Shown in pieces: positions 1-6,625 of a stretch of 15,427 bases of DNA; positions within the stretch are counted from its first letter, which is position 1, and every line of letters begins with the position of its first letter. The stretch is taken from contig DATDOO010000103.1 of the NCBI GenBank assembly GCA_035293245.1, positions 1-15,427 on the forward strand, read 5' to 3'. Source of the DNA: DATDOO01 sp035293245 (GTDB lineage: Bacteria; Pseudomonadota; Gammaproteobacteria; Methylococcales; Methylococcaceae). The notes beneath the pieces are model-generated. The model saw only the letters and a list, made by a program, of their open reading frames with translations. It was not told the DNA's origin and searched no databases. Position numbers and translations under genes: made by a program.

Positions 1-879
1 GACGGCGACACGATCGCCCGCCTGTTCCGCGAACTGATGTCTGCCTGTCTCGCTTTGGAAAAACCCCTGAGCGTGGCGTTTCTGGGTCCGGAAGGCACCT
101 TCTCCCAGCAGGCGGCTTACAAGCATTTCGGCCATGCGATACACGCCGCGCCGCGGATCGCGATCGACGAGATCTTCCGTGCGGTGGAAGGCGGCGATTG
201 CCAGTTCGGCGTGGTTCCCGTGGAAAACTCCACGGAAGGCGTCATCGCCCACACCCTGGATTGCTTCGTCAATTCCCCGCTGCTCATTTGCGGTGAAGTG
301 GCGCTGCGCATCCATCACGGCCTTCTCAGCCTGGAGACCGACATCGCCCACGTCCGCGAAGTGTTCTCCCACCAGCAATCCCTGGCCCAATGCCGGCGCT
401 GGCTGGATCGCCACTTGCCGGGTGCGGCGCGCAGCGCCGTGGCCAGCAACGCCGAAGCCGCCCGCCTGGCGGCGGAAACCTCCGGCAGCGCGGCCATCGC
501 CGGAGACATGGCGGCGGAACTGTACGGGCTGCATGTACTCGACCGCCACATCGAGGACGAAGCGGACAATACCACCCGTTTTCTCGTCATCGGCCGCCAG
601 GCGGCGGGCGTTTCAAATTACGACAAGACCTCCCTGCTGATTTCCGCCGACAACCAGCCCGGCGCGCTTTACCGTATCCTCGCCCCTTTCGCCGCACACG
701 GCATCAGCCTGAGCAAGATCGAATCGCGCCCTTCCCACCAGGGGATGTGGGAGTACGTTTTCTTTATCGACGTGGAAGGCCACCGCGACGATCCGCCGCT
801 GGCCGCCGCCTTGCAGGAGCTGCAGGAACAGGTGCGTTTTCTGAAGATACTCGGGTCCTATCCGCGCGCGGCGCTGTAA
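1..879 (+). CDS. pheA: Bifunctional chorismate mutase/prephenate dehydratase (P-protein), 5'-truncated by window edge
   Basis: Converts chorismate to prephenate and then to phenylpyruvate in cytoplasmic phenylalanine synthesis. The frame is open from base 1. The first 12 codons (DGDTIARLFRELMSACLALE and onward) read as the last helix of an AroQ-type chorismate mutase domain, so the ATG at 37 is probably an internal Met and the gene starts outside the window. The prephenate dehydratase domain follows, with GPEGTFS near its start, VENSTEG around bases 220-240, and the catalytic-region motif TTRFLVIG around 571-594. A C-terminal ACT domain (about 628-870) carries GALYRIL and ESRP, the signature of the phenylalanine-binding site for feedback inhibition. 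The stop is TAA at 877-879. About 292 residues are visible of the roughly 360 usual for the fused form. No other aromatic-pathway gene follows it here. Identity is near certain; the fused architecture is inferred from the short N-terminal remnant. Confidence 0.96.
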   Translation, partial: DGDTIARLFRELMSACLALEKPLSVAFLGPEGTFSQQAAYKHFGHAIHAAPRIAIDEIFRAVEGGDCQFGVVPVENSTEGVIAHTLDCFVNSPLLICGEVALRIHHGLLSLETDIAHVREVFSHQQSLAQCRRWLDRHLPGAARSAVASNAEAARLAAETSGSAAIAGDMAAELYGLHVLDRHIEDEADNTTRFLVIGRQAAGVSNYDKTSLLISADNQPGALYRILAPFAAHGISLSKIESRPSHQGMWEYVFFIDVEGHRDDPPLAAALQELQEQVRFLKILGSYPRAAL

Positions 880-906
880 GTCGCAACGCTTGTCATCTCC
901 GGCACG

Positions 907-939
907 AAGGCAAGGGTTGGTCTATCCTTGGGTTGCCTT
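907..939 (+). other. Inverted repeat downstream of pheA
   Basis: AAGGCAA at 907-913 and TTGCCTT at 933-939 form a perfect 7-bp stem around a 19-base loop, 28 bp after the pheA stop and 24 bp before the cytochrome start. A GG/CC pair inside the loop could add a little stability. The run after the stem (GAACTTC) is not a good U-tract, so this is a weak terminator candidate. It could also be part of the cytochrome leader. Chance occurrence is possible. Confidence 0.3.
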
Positions 940-962
940 GAACTTCAGTTGGAGAAATCGCC

Positions 963-1271
963 ATGAAAGCCATCGTCTCGTTTCTTGTGGTTGCCGGTGC
1001 TCTGGTTTCAACCGCCGTGCCGGCCAGCGAAGAACTCGCCAAAAGCAAAGGCTGTCTGACCTGCCATGCGATGGACGCGAAAATCCTGGGTCCTTCTTAC
1101 AAGGAGGTCGCCAAGAAATATGCCGGACAGGCGGATGCGGAAACCAAACTGGCCGACAAGGTCATCAAGGGTGGTTCGGGTGTGTGGGGCAACATACCGA
1201 TGCCGCCCAATGCCCGCGTCACGCCCGAGGAAGCCAAAACGCTCGTGCACTGGATTTTGAACCTGAAATAG
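963..1271 (+). CDS. Small periplasmic c-type cytochrome (class I, c551/c552-like)
   Basis: A 102-residue single-haem electron carrier. Residues 1-21 form a signal peptide: Met-Lys, a hydrophobic stretch, then a Val-Pro-Ala cleavage region before SEEL. The mature protein is therefore about 81 residues, the usual size of c551/c552 cytochromes. The haem attachment site is Cys31-Leu-Thr-Cys34-His35. Met80 in NIPMPPN is the expected distal axial ligand, and the C-terminal helix ends HWILNLK. Haem would be attached in the periplasm by the cytochrome c maturation machinery, and the protein would shuttle electrons to a terminal oxidase, peroxidase or denitrification enzyme; no such partner is encoded nearby. 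GGAGAA at 951-956, six bases before the ATG, is a good ribosome binding site and supports this start. It is probably expressed separately from pheA, 83 bp upstream. The class is sure; the partner is unknown. Confidence 0.93.
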   Translation: MKAIVSFLVVAGALVSTAVPASEELAKSKGCLTCHAMDAKILGPSYKEVAKKYAGQADAETKLADKVIKGGSGVWGNIPMPPNARVTPEEAKTLVHWILNLK

Positions 1272-1294
1272 CGCCCGTCCGCGCCGCGGAAACG

Positions 1295-1354
1295 GCCGGA
1301 CTTCTCGCCGCCCGTTTGTCGAAAGCGGGGACTTTCGACCGCGCGGAGTCCGGC
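1295..1354. terminator. Nested inverted repeat in the convergent gap; possible bidirectional terminator
   Basis: An inner perfect 8-bp hairpin, GTCGAAAG (1318-1325) and CTTTCGAC (1332-1339), has a 6-base loop. It is enclosed by an outer perfect 8-bp arm pair, GCCGGACT (1295-1302) and AGTCCGGC (1347-1354). The element lies between two convergent genes, the cytochrome ending at 1271 and the phospholipase ending at 1388, where a shared terminator is expected. No clear T-tract follows on either strand, so this is not a textbook intrinsic terminator. It may instead be a Rho-assisted stop, an mRNA 3'-end stabiliser, or a dispersed palindromic repeat. Confidence 0.4.
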
Positions 1355-1387
1355 ACTTTCCGCACGGCGCCCTAACCGTGTCGCCGA

Positions 1388-3298
1388 TCACAACGGCGGC
1401 CGCACCCTCAGTTCCGGCTTTGGAATGGGCTTGAAAGCGCTCTTCCGTGGCGGGTCGAGGAGCGTTTCCGCCAGTTGCCCCAATGCCGCCAACACGTCGC
1501 GGAGCGCATCCCGCTGTTCCGGCGTGAGCGGCTTTTCATAGCCGGGGGGCGGGGTCTGGGCGCCCTCGCCGTCGTCCCCGCGCGTGAACCGGTCGATGAG
1601 CGTCCTGTAATCGGTCGCATGGGCACAGCCGGGGTCGAGGGCGCTCAGGATGCCGGGAGCCCGCGCTTCGATCATCTTCAGCAGCACGCCCAAACGGACG
1701 AAGCGCTGTTCGTCCCAGCCCTCGGCCTGGGAACCGTCCGGCGACGACGCGGCAAAGCGGGATATGAGCTTTACGGCCGCTTTCTCCCCCCTCTTCGCGA
1801 TGTTGCCGATGTCGGTGGCGTCCATGTCGAGGTTGAGACCGCCCTCCCGTGCATCGAGCCGCACCCGCGCGATGCGGTCTCGCACGCCCGGCATCCGCGC
1901 AAGCGCATTGTCGTTCCAGTTCTGCATGGAGGAGACGATCGCGGCGAGAAAACCGCCGAACCGGGAAGCGGAGTGTTCTTGTTCGGCAAACCGGTTCCAG
2001 CGCTCGCCATAACCCCACCCATACCGGTCCGGCAAGAAGACCATCTCGCGACCTTCGATCTTCGGCTCCAGGTTGATGCCGAACGTCGGCCAGATCGGGA
2101 CCAGTCCATCGAACAGGTGCATGGGAAAATTCGAACTGATGCCACCGTCCGAGAACCAGCAGCGCCGAAAATGACGCTTGCCGGGCGGGGCGTCGTAATC
2201 GATCGCCCACAACGGCACCGCCGCAAACAGCAACGGAAAGCTGAGACTCATCCGGGCTGCCAACAGCACCGGGAAATGCTCCGGTTCCGGAAGTTCCAGC
2301 AGACCGAGTTCAGTTGCCTCCCGTTCATCCGGATCCACGCCTTGCCGGTCCGCATCGGGTTTGTAGGATGCCCCGTGGGCGCACATCCACTTCAGCACAC
2401 CGTCCGGCAGATACCGGCTCATTTCCTCCCGGCTGAAGAACAGGCGGTCGCGATCCCGGAAGCGCGTCGGCTCCGGGTTCTTGAGGGGCAAGGGAAAGAT
2501 GTAGGGACGCCCGTGCCCCAGGTTGGTCGAGAACATCTGCAGGTCGATGGAACGCACCCGGGTGTCCGGAGGCAGATGCAGCCAATCCGGCGGGAAACCG
2601 GGAGCTTTCCACAGCATGCCGAACGTCAACGGCGGCTGGTCGGCGCCGAGACCTGCGGCTTTCTGGATCAGGGCGTGCAGCCAAGGGGTGAGGGCCTCGC
2701 GGTTTTCCTCCACCGTCAGCCCGGTGCACATCCCGAAGCCGTTCGCCACCACGTTGCGGGTGATGTCGAGGTAAACCCAGCCCCCGATCGCGGCCACGAG
2801 CAAAACCGCCAGCAAGAGGAGCGCCGTGAACCAGCCTGGACCGAAGACCGCAACCGCCGCCGCTGCGATGATGGCCGCCAGCGTCGCCGGCCAGTAGGCG
2901 CACAAAAATCCGCCCAGGATGGCCACGATGCGGCGGTAGGTTCCTCCGCTGTTCAGGGCGCTGAGCAGCACCGAAAAGAGACGCCGCGTACCCGGTTGGG
3001 GCTGAAACAGGCTGAGCAGCTTGCTGCTGCCGGTGCCGGGCACCTTGGCCTGGAGTTCCTCCGGCAGTTCCGCGAGGATGTCGAACCCCTGGCGGGAGTC
3101 GTTGGTTCTGCGGTTGTATTCGGCAGCGGCCGTGACCGCGGCGGCAATCGCCCCGGCGGACGTGCCGCCGATGCTTTTGAAGCGATAGTGTTGCGCCAGA
3201 AGGGCGATGGCTTTGGGATAGACCACGCCACTGGTAATGCCGCCCTTCATCACCAGGTCGCAAAAACGGTCTTTGGGGGGATCGGTTGCGGTATTCAT
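1388..3298 (-). CDS. Patatin-like phospholipase with internal transmembrane hairpin
   Basis: A 636-residue predicted serine lipid acyl hydrolase with a Ser-Asp dyad. The glycine-rich oxyanion-hole region is VMKGGITSGVVYP (residues 16-28), the nucleophile elbow is Gly45-Thr-Ser47-Ala-Gly49, and the catalytic Asp lies in Asp384-Gly-Gly. All elements of a working patatin active site are present. The domain is unusually split: residues about 123-151 and 155-178 are strongly hydrophobic and read as two membrane helices between the nucleophile and the Asp motif. This suggests a membrane-anchored enzyme much longer than minimal patatins (about 300 residues). The C-terminal 230 residues carry no motif I recognise. 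No N-terminal signal peptide is seen. AAGGAGAA at 3306-3313, 7 bases upstream, fixes the ATG at 3298. It looks monocistronic, convergent with the cytochrome and 186 bp downstream of the GGDEF-EAL gene. Family assignment is firm; substrate and role are unknown. Confidence 0.9.
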   Translation of the reverse strand: MNTATDPPKDRFCDLVMKGGITSGVVYPKAIALLAQHYRFKSIGGTSAGAIAAAVTAAAEYNRRTNDSRQGFDILAELPEELQAKVPGTGSSKLLSLFQPQPGTRRLFSVLLSALNSGGTYRRIVAILGGFLCAYWPATLAAIIAAAAVAVFGPGWFTALLLLAVLLVAAIGGWVYLDITRNVVANGFGMCTGLTVEENREALTPWLHALIQKAAGLGADQPPLTFGMLWKAPGFPPDWLHLPPDTRVRSIDLQMFSTNLGHGRPYIFPLPLKNPEPTRFRDRDRLFFSREEMSRYLPDGVLKWMCAHGASYKPDADRQGVDPDEREATELGLLELPEPEHFPVLLAARMSLSFPLLFAAVPLWAIDYDAPPGKRHFRRCWFSDGGISSNFPMHLFDGLVPIWPTFGINLEPKIEGREMVFLPDRYGWGYGERWNRFAEQEHSASRFGGFLAAIVSSMQNWNDNALARMPGVRDRIARVRLDAREGGLNLDMDATDIGNIAKRGEKAAVKLISRFAASSPDGSQAEGWDEQRFVRLGVLLKMIEARAPGILSALDPGCAHATDYRTLIDRFTRGDDGEGAQTPPPGYEKPLTPEQRDALRDVLAALGQLAETLLDPPRKSAFKPIPKPELRVRPPL

Positions 3299-3484
3299 CG
3301 GCAGATTCTCCTTGTTCCGAATTTCACGCGCCCCGACGCTCCGTTGTGGATCGGCGGGAGCGGCATACGCTGTCGAACAGGAACCCGCTGGCCCAGCGAG
3401 TCCTTAACACTTTCTATTTATGGGCATCGTGAGGCCGGGGCGGAGCGATTGCAACGAAAGCGAAGCTCGGCTGCGACTGAGGTG
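3299..3484 (-). other. Intergenic region between GGDEF-EAL gene and phospholipase gene
   Basis: This 186-bp gap holds the phospholipase ribosome binding site (3306-3313) and probably its promoter. On the minus strand an AT-rich patch around 3405-3421 contains TAAATA and could supply a -10 element, but no convincing -35 lies at a proper distance. A small hairpin, CGCTG (3386-3390) and CAGCG (3394-3398), is present without a T-tract. No convincing terminator was found for the upstream gene, so some read-through into the phospholipase gene is possible. Confidence 0.35.
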
Positions 3485-5698
3485 TCAGCCGGACGAGGGA
3501 TGAACGATTTCCGGAACCGGCATGCCGAGGAAATAACCCTGCGCATGGTCGATGCCCATTTCTTTGAGCGCCTTGAGAATCTCCTCGGATTCCACGTATT
3601 CCGCAATGGTCAGCATGCCGAGATCCCGGCACATTCCTGCCAGATTGCCGACCAGCACATAATCGATGCGGGAGTTGACGATGTTGCGCACGAAGGCTCC
3701 GTCGATCTTCACGTATTCGAAATGCAGTTCGCGCAGGTAATGGAACGAGTTGTAACCGCTGCCGAAATCGTCCAGGGCAAAAGCGAAGCCGCTGTTGCGC
3801 AACCGGCTGAGGAAGCGGCGCATGTGCGACATGTCGCTGATGGCGTCGCGCTCGGTGAGTTCGAGCACGATGCGGGAAGGATCGATGCCCATGTCGCGGC
3901 ACAAGGTGTCGGCGAAGTCGAGCACCCCGCGCCCCTGGATTTCCTGGGGACTGAGGTTGATGAACACCCGTGCCGCCGATTCCTGGCCGTGCAGCTTGCG
4001 GCGGACCTCATCGAAGGACTGCTCGATGATGCAGCGGTCCAGGTCGCGGCTCAGTCCATATTTTTCGATGGTTTCGATGAAGCTTCCGGCCGGTGTGGTG
4101 CGCCCGTCCGCTTCCATCAGGCGCGCGACGGTTTCATAACCGTGAATCGCGCCGGTCTTCAAATCGACGATGGGCTGGAAATAAGGCACGATGCGCTTTT
4201 CCTTGAGGGCGCGGCGCAGGGTTTCCGCCTGGGTGCGCGCGTCGCGGACGGTTTGCAGTTCCTTGTCCTTGCCTTCCAGCAGGCACACGCTGTTTTTGCC
4301 CATGCCTTTGGCGCGGTACAGGGCGGCGTCCACGCCGGCCAGCAAATCGTTGATGTCCTTGGCGTCGCGCGGATACCCGACCACGCCCACGGAAACGGTC
4401 AGATGAAAAACCTTGCCCTCTCCGGAAGTAAACTCGATGTCATGGATGGCGTGGCGGATCTTCTCTCCGACATTGATGGCGCTTTGGGGCGTTGTTTCCG
4501 GAAGAAGCACGGCGAACTCGTCGCCGCCGATGCGGCACGCGAGGTCGCCCTTGCGAAACTGCGCCTTGAGCACGTCGGCGATGGCGCAGAGGGCCTGGTC
4601 GCCCACCGGATGTCCGTAGGAATCGTTGATGTCCTTGAAGTCGTCCAGGTCCAACAGCATGACGCTGAATTCGTGGGAATGGCGCTCCGAGCGGCCGATC
4701 TCGTAGTCCAGCATGTCGTTGAAATAACGGCGATTGTTCAGGCCGGTCAGGGGGTCGTGCTGAGCGTAGTATTCCAGTTCCGCCAAGGTGCGCGACAAGG
4801 CCTTGCTGGAACCCACCACCATGACCATCACCGAGAGGATGGAGCGGATGATGCTGACTTCCAGCGGGGTGCGCTGTTCGGTGGAGGCGAAAGCCACGCC
4901 CAACACCCCGGCGAGACTGGATGACGTGTGCTCCGGTACGCCCACGGTGAGCAGTTCGATATCCGACAGGGGAACGGAATGGGCGTCGTGGAGCACTTCG
5001 AATTCCTCGGTATCCAGCGCCGCATCGCCGGGCAGGCCGAGTTGTTCGATCATGCGCCTGGACAGTTGCTGGCGTGCCCATTGGCGTTCTTCCCGGGAAT
5101 AATCGCCCATGTAATAAAGGAACAGCGAAAGCGCGTTCTCTTCCGCGAAGGCGATGAAGAAAAAGTCGAAGGGGAAAATCCGGTGAAAATCGCCGAGGAT
5201 TTCCTGGACGAAATCCTTCCACTGGGAAATGCGTTCGTGGGAGAGAATGATGCTGCCCAGCACCCTGCTTTGCCGTTCGAGGAGATCCTTGTTGATCAAG
5301 GTGGCTTGCAATTCGTCCATCGTCTGGCTGAACGAACGCATCGAGTCGCGAATGGAATTGCCGCTCAGTTCCAGTTGCCGCTGCCGCTCGCCCGTCAGCA
5401 GTTCGATGGCCCGCTCCAGGCGCTCGCAGTCGGCGAGCACGCCTTCCAGAACTATCTGCGCTTCTTCCGGAAGCGGCGCGCCTGCGGTGAGGCCCCGCAT
5501 GTTGGCGACAACGCCGGTATGCATGTCGCGGACCATGCGCGTGATGTAGCCGGCGAACAGGCGCGTGCGGTGCTGGCTGCGATTGAGCGTGGCGAAGCGC
5601 TCCATCGTCGCCAGCCGCAACTCTTCCAGGTGGTCGGTTTTCAACGCGATGTTTTCCTCACCGCCCTTCGAGGAACATCCGTTGTGGTCGAGATTCAT
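3485..5698 (-). CDS. Cytoplasmic GAF-like/GGDEF/EAL cyclic di-GMP turnover protein
   Basis: A 737-residue protein predicted both to make and degrade cyclic di-GMP. No membrane segment is seen. Residues about 20-150 are helical and possibly coiled. Residues 155-300 resemble a GAF-type sensor fold, by layout rather than a clear motif. The GGDEF domain (about 310-475) has an intact GGDEF at 391-395 and an inhibitory I-site RKGD at 382-385 with the canonical five-residue spacing. The EAL domain (about 495-730) has ETV (522-524) in place of EAL. It keeps the usual metal and catalytic positions: Glu522, Asn581, Glu613, Asp643-Asp644 in DDFGSGY, Lys664, Glu700 and Gln720. Both activities therefore look possible, with the EAL signature degenerate. 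It starts 6 bp after the stop of the di-iron metallo-beta-lactamase-fold gene, implying co-transcription and translational coupling; its own ribosome binding site is weak. The substrate is certain; the net direction of activity is not. Confidence 0.93.
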   Translation of the reverse strand: MNLDHNGCSSKGGEENIALKTDHLEELRLATMERFATLNRSQHRTRLFAGYITRMVRDMHTGVVANMRGLTAGAPLPEEAQIVLEGVLADCERLERAIELLTGERQRQLELSGNSIRDSMRSFSQTMDELQATLINKDLLERQSRVLGSIILSHERISQWKDFVQEILGDFHRIFPFDFFFIAFAEENALSLFLYYMGDYSREERQWARQQLSRRMIEQLGLPGDAALDTEEFEVLHDAHSVPLSDIELLTVGVPEHTSSSLAGVLGVAFASTEQRTPLEVSIIRSILSVMVMVVGSSKALSRTLAELEYYAQHDPLTGLNNRRYFNDMLDYEIGRSERHSHEFSVMLLDLDDFKDINDSYGHPVGDQALCAIADVLKAQFRKGDLACRIGGDEFAVLLPETTPQSAINVGEKIRHAIHDIEFTSGEGKVFHLTVSVGVVGYPRDAKDINDLLAGVDAALYRAKGMGKNSVCLLEGKDKELQTVRDARTQAETLRRALKEKRIVPYFQPIVDLKTGAIHGYETVARLMEADGRTTPAGSFIETIEKYGLSRDLDRCIIEQSFDEVRRKLHGQESAARVFINLSPQEIQGRGVLDFADTLCRDMGIDPSRIVLELTERDAISDMSHMRRFLSRLRNSGFAFALDDFGSGYNSFHYLRELHFEYVKIDGAFVRNIVNSRIDYVLVGNLAGMCRDLGMLTIAEYVESEEILKALKEMGIDHAQGYFLGMPVPEIVHPSSG

Positions 5699-5704
5699 AC
5701 CCGT

Positions 5705-6475
5705 TCAACCCCGGAGGTTCAACGAACCGTCGGGCTGGAACAGGTCCACGCCGCACTGCAGTTGCTCGAACCAGTCGAGGAAATCGCGCACCGCCTGGCC
5801 GCGGTAAACAGGGCCATGCTGGGGAGCGATCAGGGCGGGTTCGAGTTGCCGCGCCTGCCGGACCCAGACGCGCGCCGCGCGGTTGGAACACATATAACGG
5901 CGGTGGAACCCATCAATGTGCGGAAGATGCGCCGCAAAATCGTCCACATAAGCCTCGTGATCGGATTCGGGCATCATCGCGGCGCCGATGTCGCCGGAAA
6001 ACAACACGCGCGAAAGCGGGTCGAACACGTTGATCTGCCCTTCCGAGTGCAGAAAATGCGCCGGCACGATATCCAGGCGGAAACCCGGCGCGACATCCAG
6101 TTTCATGCCCTCGTCGGGCACGCCGACGAACTTGCCCATGCGCGCGATGCCGTAATGCGGCAGAAAGCGGAGCCAGATGCGGGAGATGTAGACCGGTGCG
6201 TCCATCAATTCCAGCCAGGAAGACAGGCCGCCGACGATGTCCGGATCCTGGTGCGAAAGTACGATGCCGGCGATCTGTTCCGGTTGCGCATAACGCAGCA
6301 TTTCCACCAGAACCCGCGGCATGACGCCGAAGCCGCCCGGGTCGAGCAGCACGCCCGCGCCGTTGTGGACGATCAGATACTGGTTGGAACGAATTCCCTC
6401 TTCCTCGCCCGTCTCCGACTCATTCAAGAGGATGAACCGGTGGCCGTTTGACTGGTGCAGAACGATATTACGCAT
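5705..6475 (-). CDS. Metallo-beta-lactamase-fold di-iron protein, flavodiiron/ODP-like
   Basis: A 256-residue single-domain protein resembling the oxygen-binding di-iron (ODP) branch of the flavodiiron metallo-beta-lactamase group. The usual HxHxDH motif is replaced by His75-Gln-Asp77-Pro-Asp79-Ile80, which matches the H-x-[E/D]-x-D arrangement of flavodiiron proteins. The other expected ligands are His143 (HFLHSEGQ), bridging Asp162 (FSGDIG) and His220 (PQHGPV). The flavodoxin domain of true flavodiiron NO/O2 reductases is absent, so electron delivery by its own FMN is not possible. In the family, such proteins bind O2, NO or peroxide at two irons, and one ODP serves as an O2 sensor in Treponema chemotaxis. 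A sensor role for the downstream GGDEF-EAL protein is an inference from the 6-bp spacing. GGGGAGG at 6484-6490, 8 bases before the ATG, supports the start. A hydrolase role cannot be excluded. Confidence 0.85.
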   Translation of the reverse strand: MRNIVLHQSNGHRFILLNESETGEEEGIRSNQYLIVHNGAGVLLDPGGFGVMPRVLVEMLRYAQPEQIAGIVLSHQDPDIVGGLSSWLELMDAPVYISRIWLRFLPHYGIARMGKFVGVPDEGMKLDVAPGFRLDIVPAHFLHSEGQINVFDPLSRVLFSGDIGAAMMPESDHEAYVDDFAAHLPHIDGFHRRYMCSNRAARVWVRQARQLEPALIAPQHGPVYRGQAVRDFLDWFEQLQCGVDLFQPDGSLNLRG

Positions 6476-6625
6476 GCAAGACGCCTCCCCTCGTCCGTTT
6501 TCCTATTGGATTATTTTCGCCCCCTGGTCCCGATGATAGGGCTGAGGCGAATTGTCGCACACCGATCCCGGTTGTTATTCCTTCCGGATATTACCCAAAC
6601 CGAATAAAAAAAGCACAATCTTTTG
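6476..6625 (-). promoter_or_regulatory. Spacer between flhB and the di-iron/GGDEF-EAL pair; candidate promoter
   Basis: This 150-bp spacer is clearly more AT-rich than its surroundings. Just after the flhB stop the minus strand carries a run of seven T at the complement of 6606-6612. The only stem in front of it is AAAAG/CTTTT, too weak for a convincing terminator. Two sigma-70 -10 candidates lie on the minus strand: TAATAT near 6590, with TTGTGC 19 bases upstream, and TATCAT at 6533-6538 without a good -35. The region therefore probably holds a promoter for the downstream pair, but read-through from flhB cannot be excluded. The ribosome binding site for the pair is at 6484-6490. Confidence 0.3.

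Noticed and set aside
900..915. CGGCACGAAGGCAAGG upstream of the cytochrome resembles a sigma-54 -24 element (GGCACG)
   Set aside because: No TTGC-type -12 element lies at the required spacing, so it is only half a promoter.
1388..3298. Patatin-like enzyme as an anti-phage effector (CapV-type)
   Set aside because: No nucleotide cyclase or other CBASS partner lies next to it, and the neighbours are metabolic and signalling genes; the protein also carries a membrane hairpin not typical of CapV.
1475..4924. Very long plus-strand open frame (1149 codons) antisense to the phospholipase and GGDEF-EAL genes
   Set aside because: It spans two genes and their intergenic gap with a His/Arg/Gln-rich translation and no recognisable domain. 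Long antisense frames are expected opposite GC-rich genes, and the minus strand holds clear protein families.
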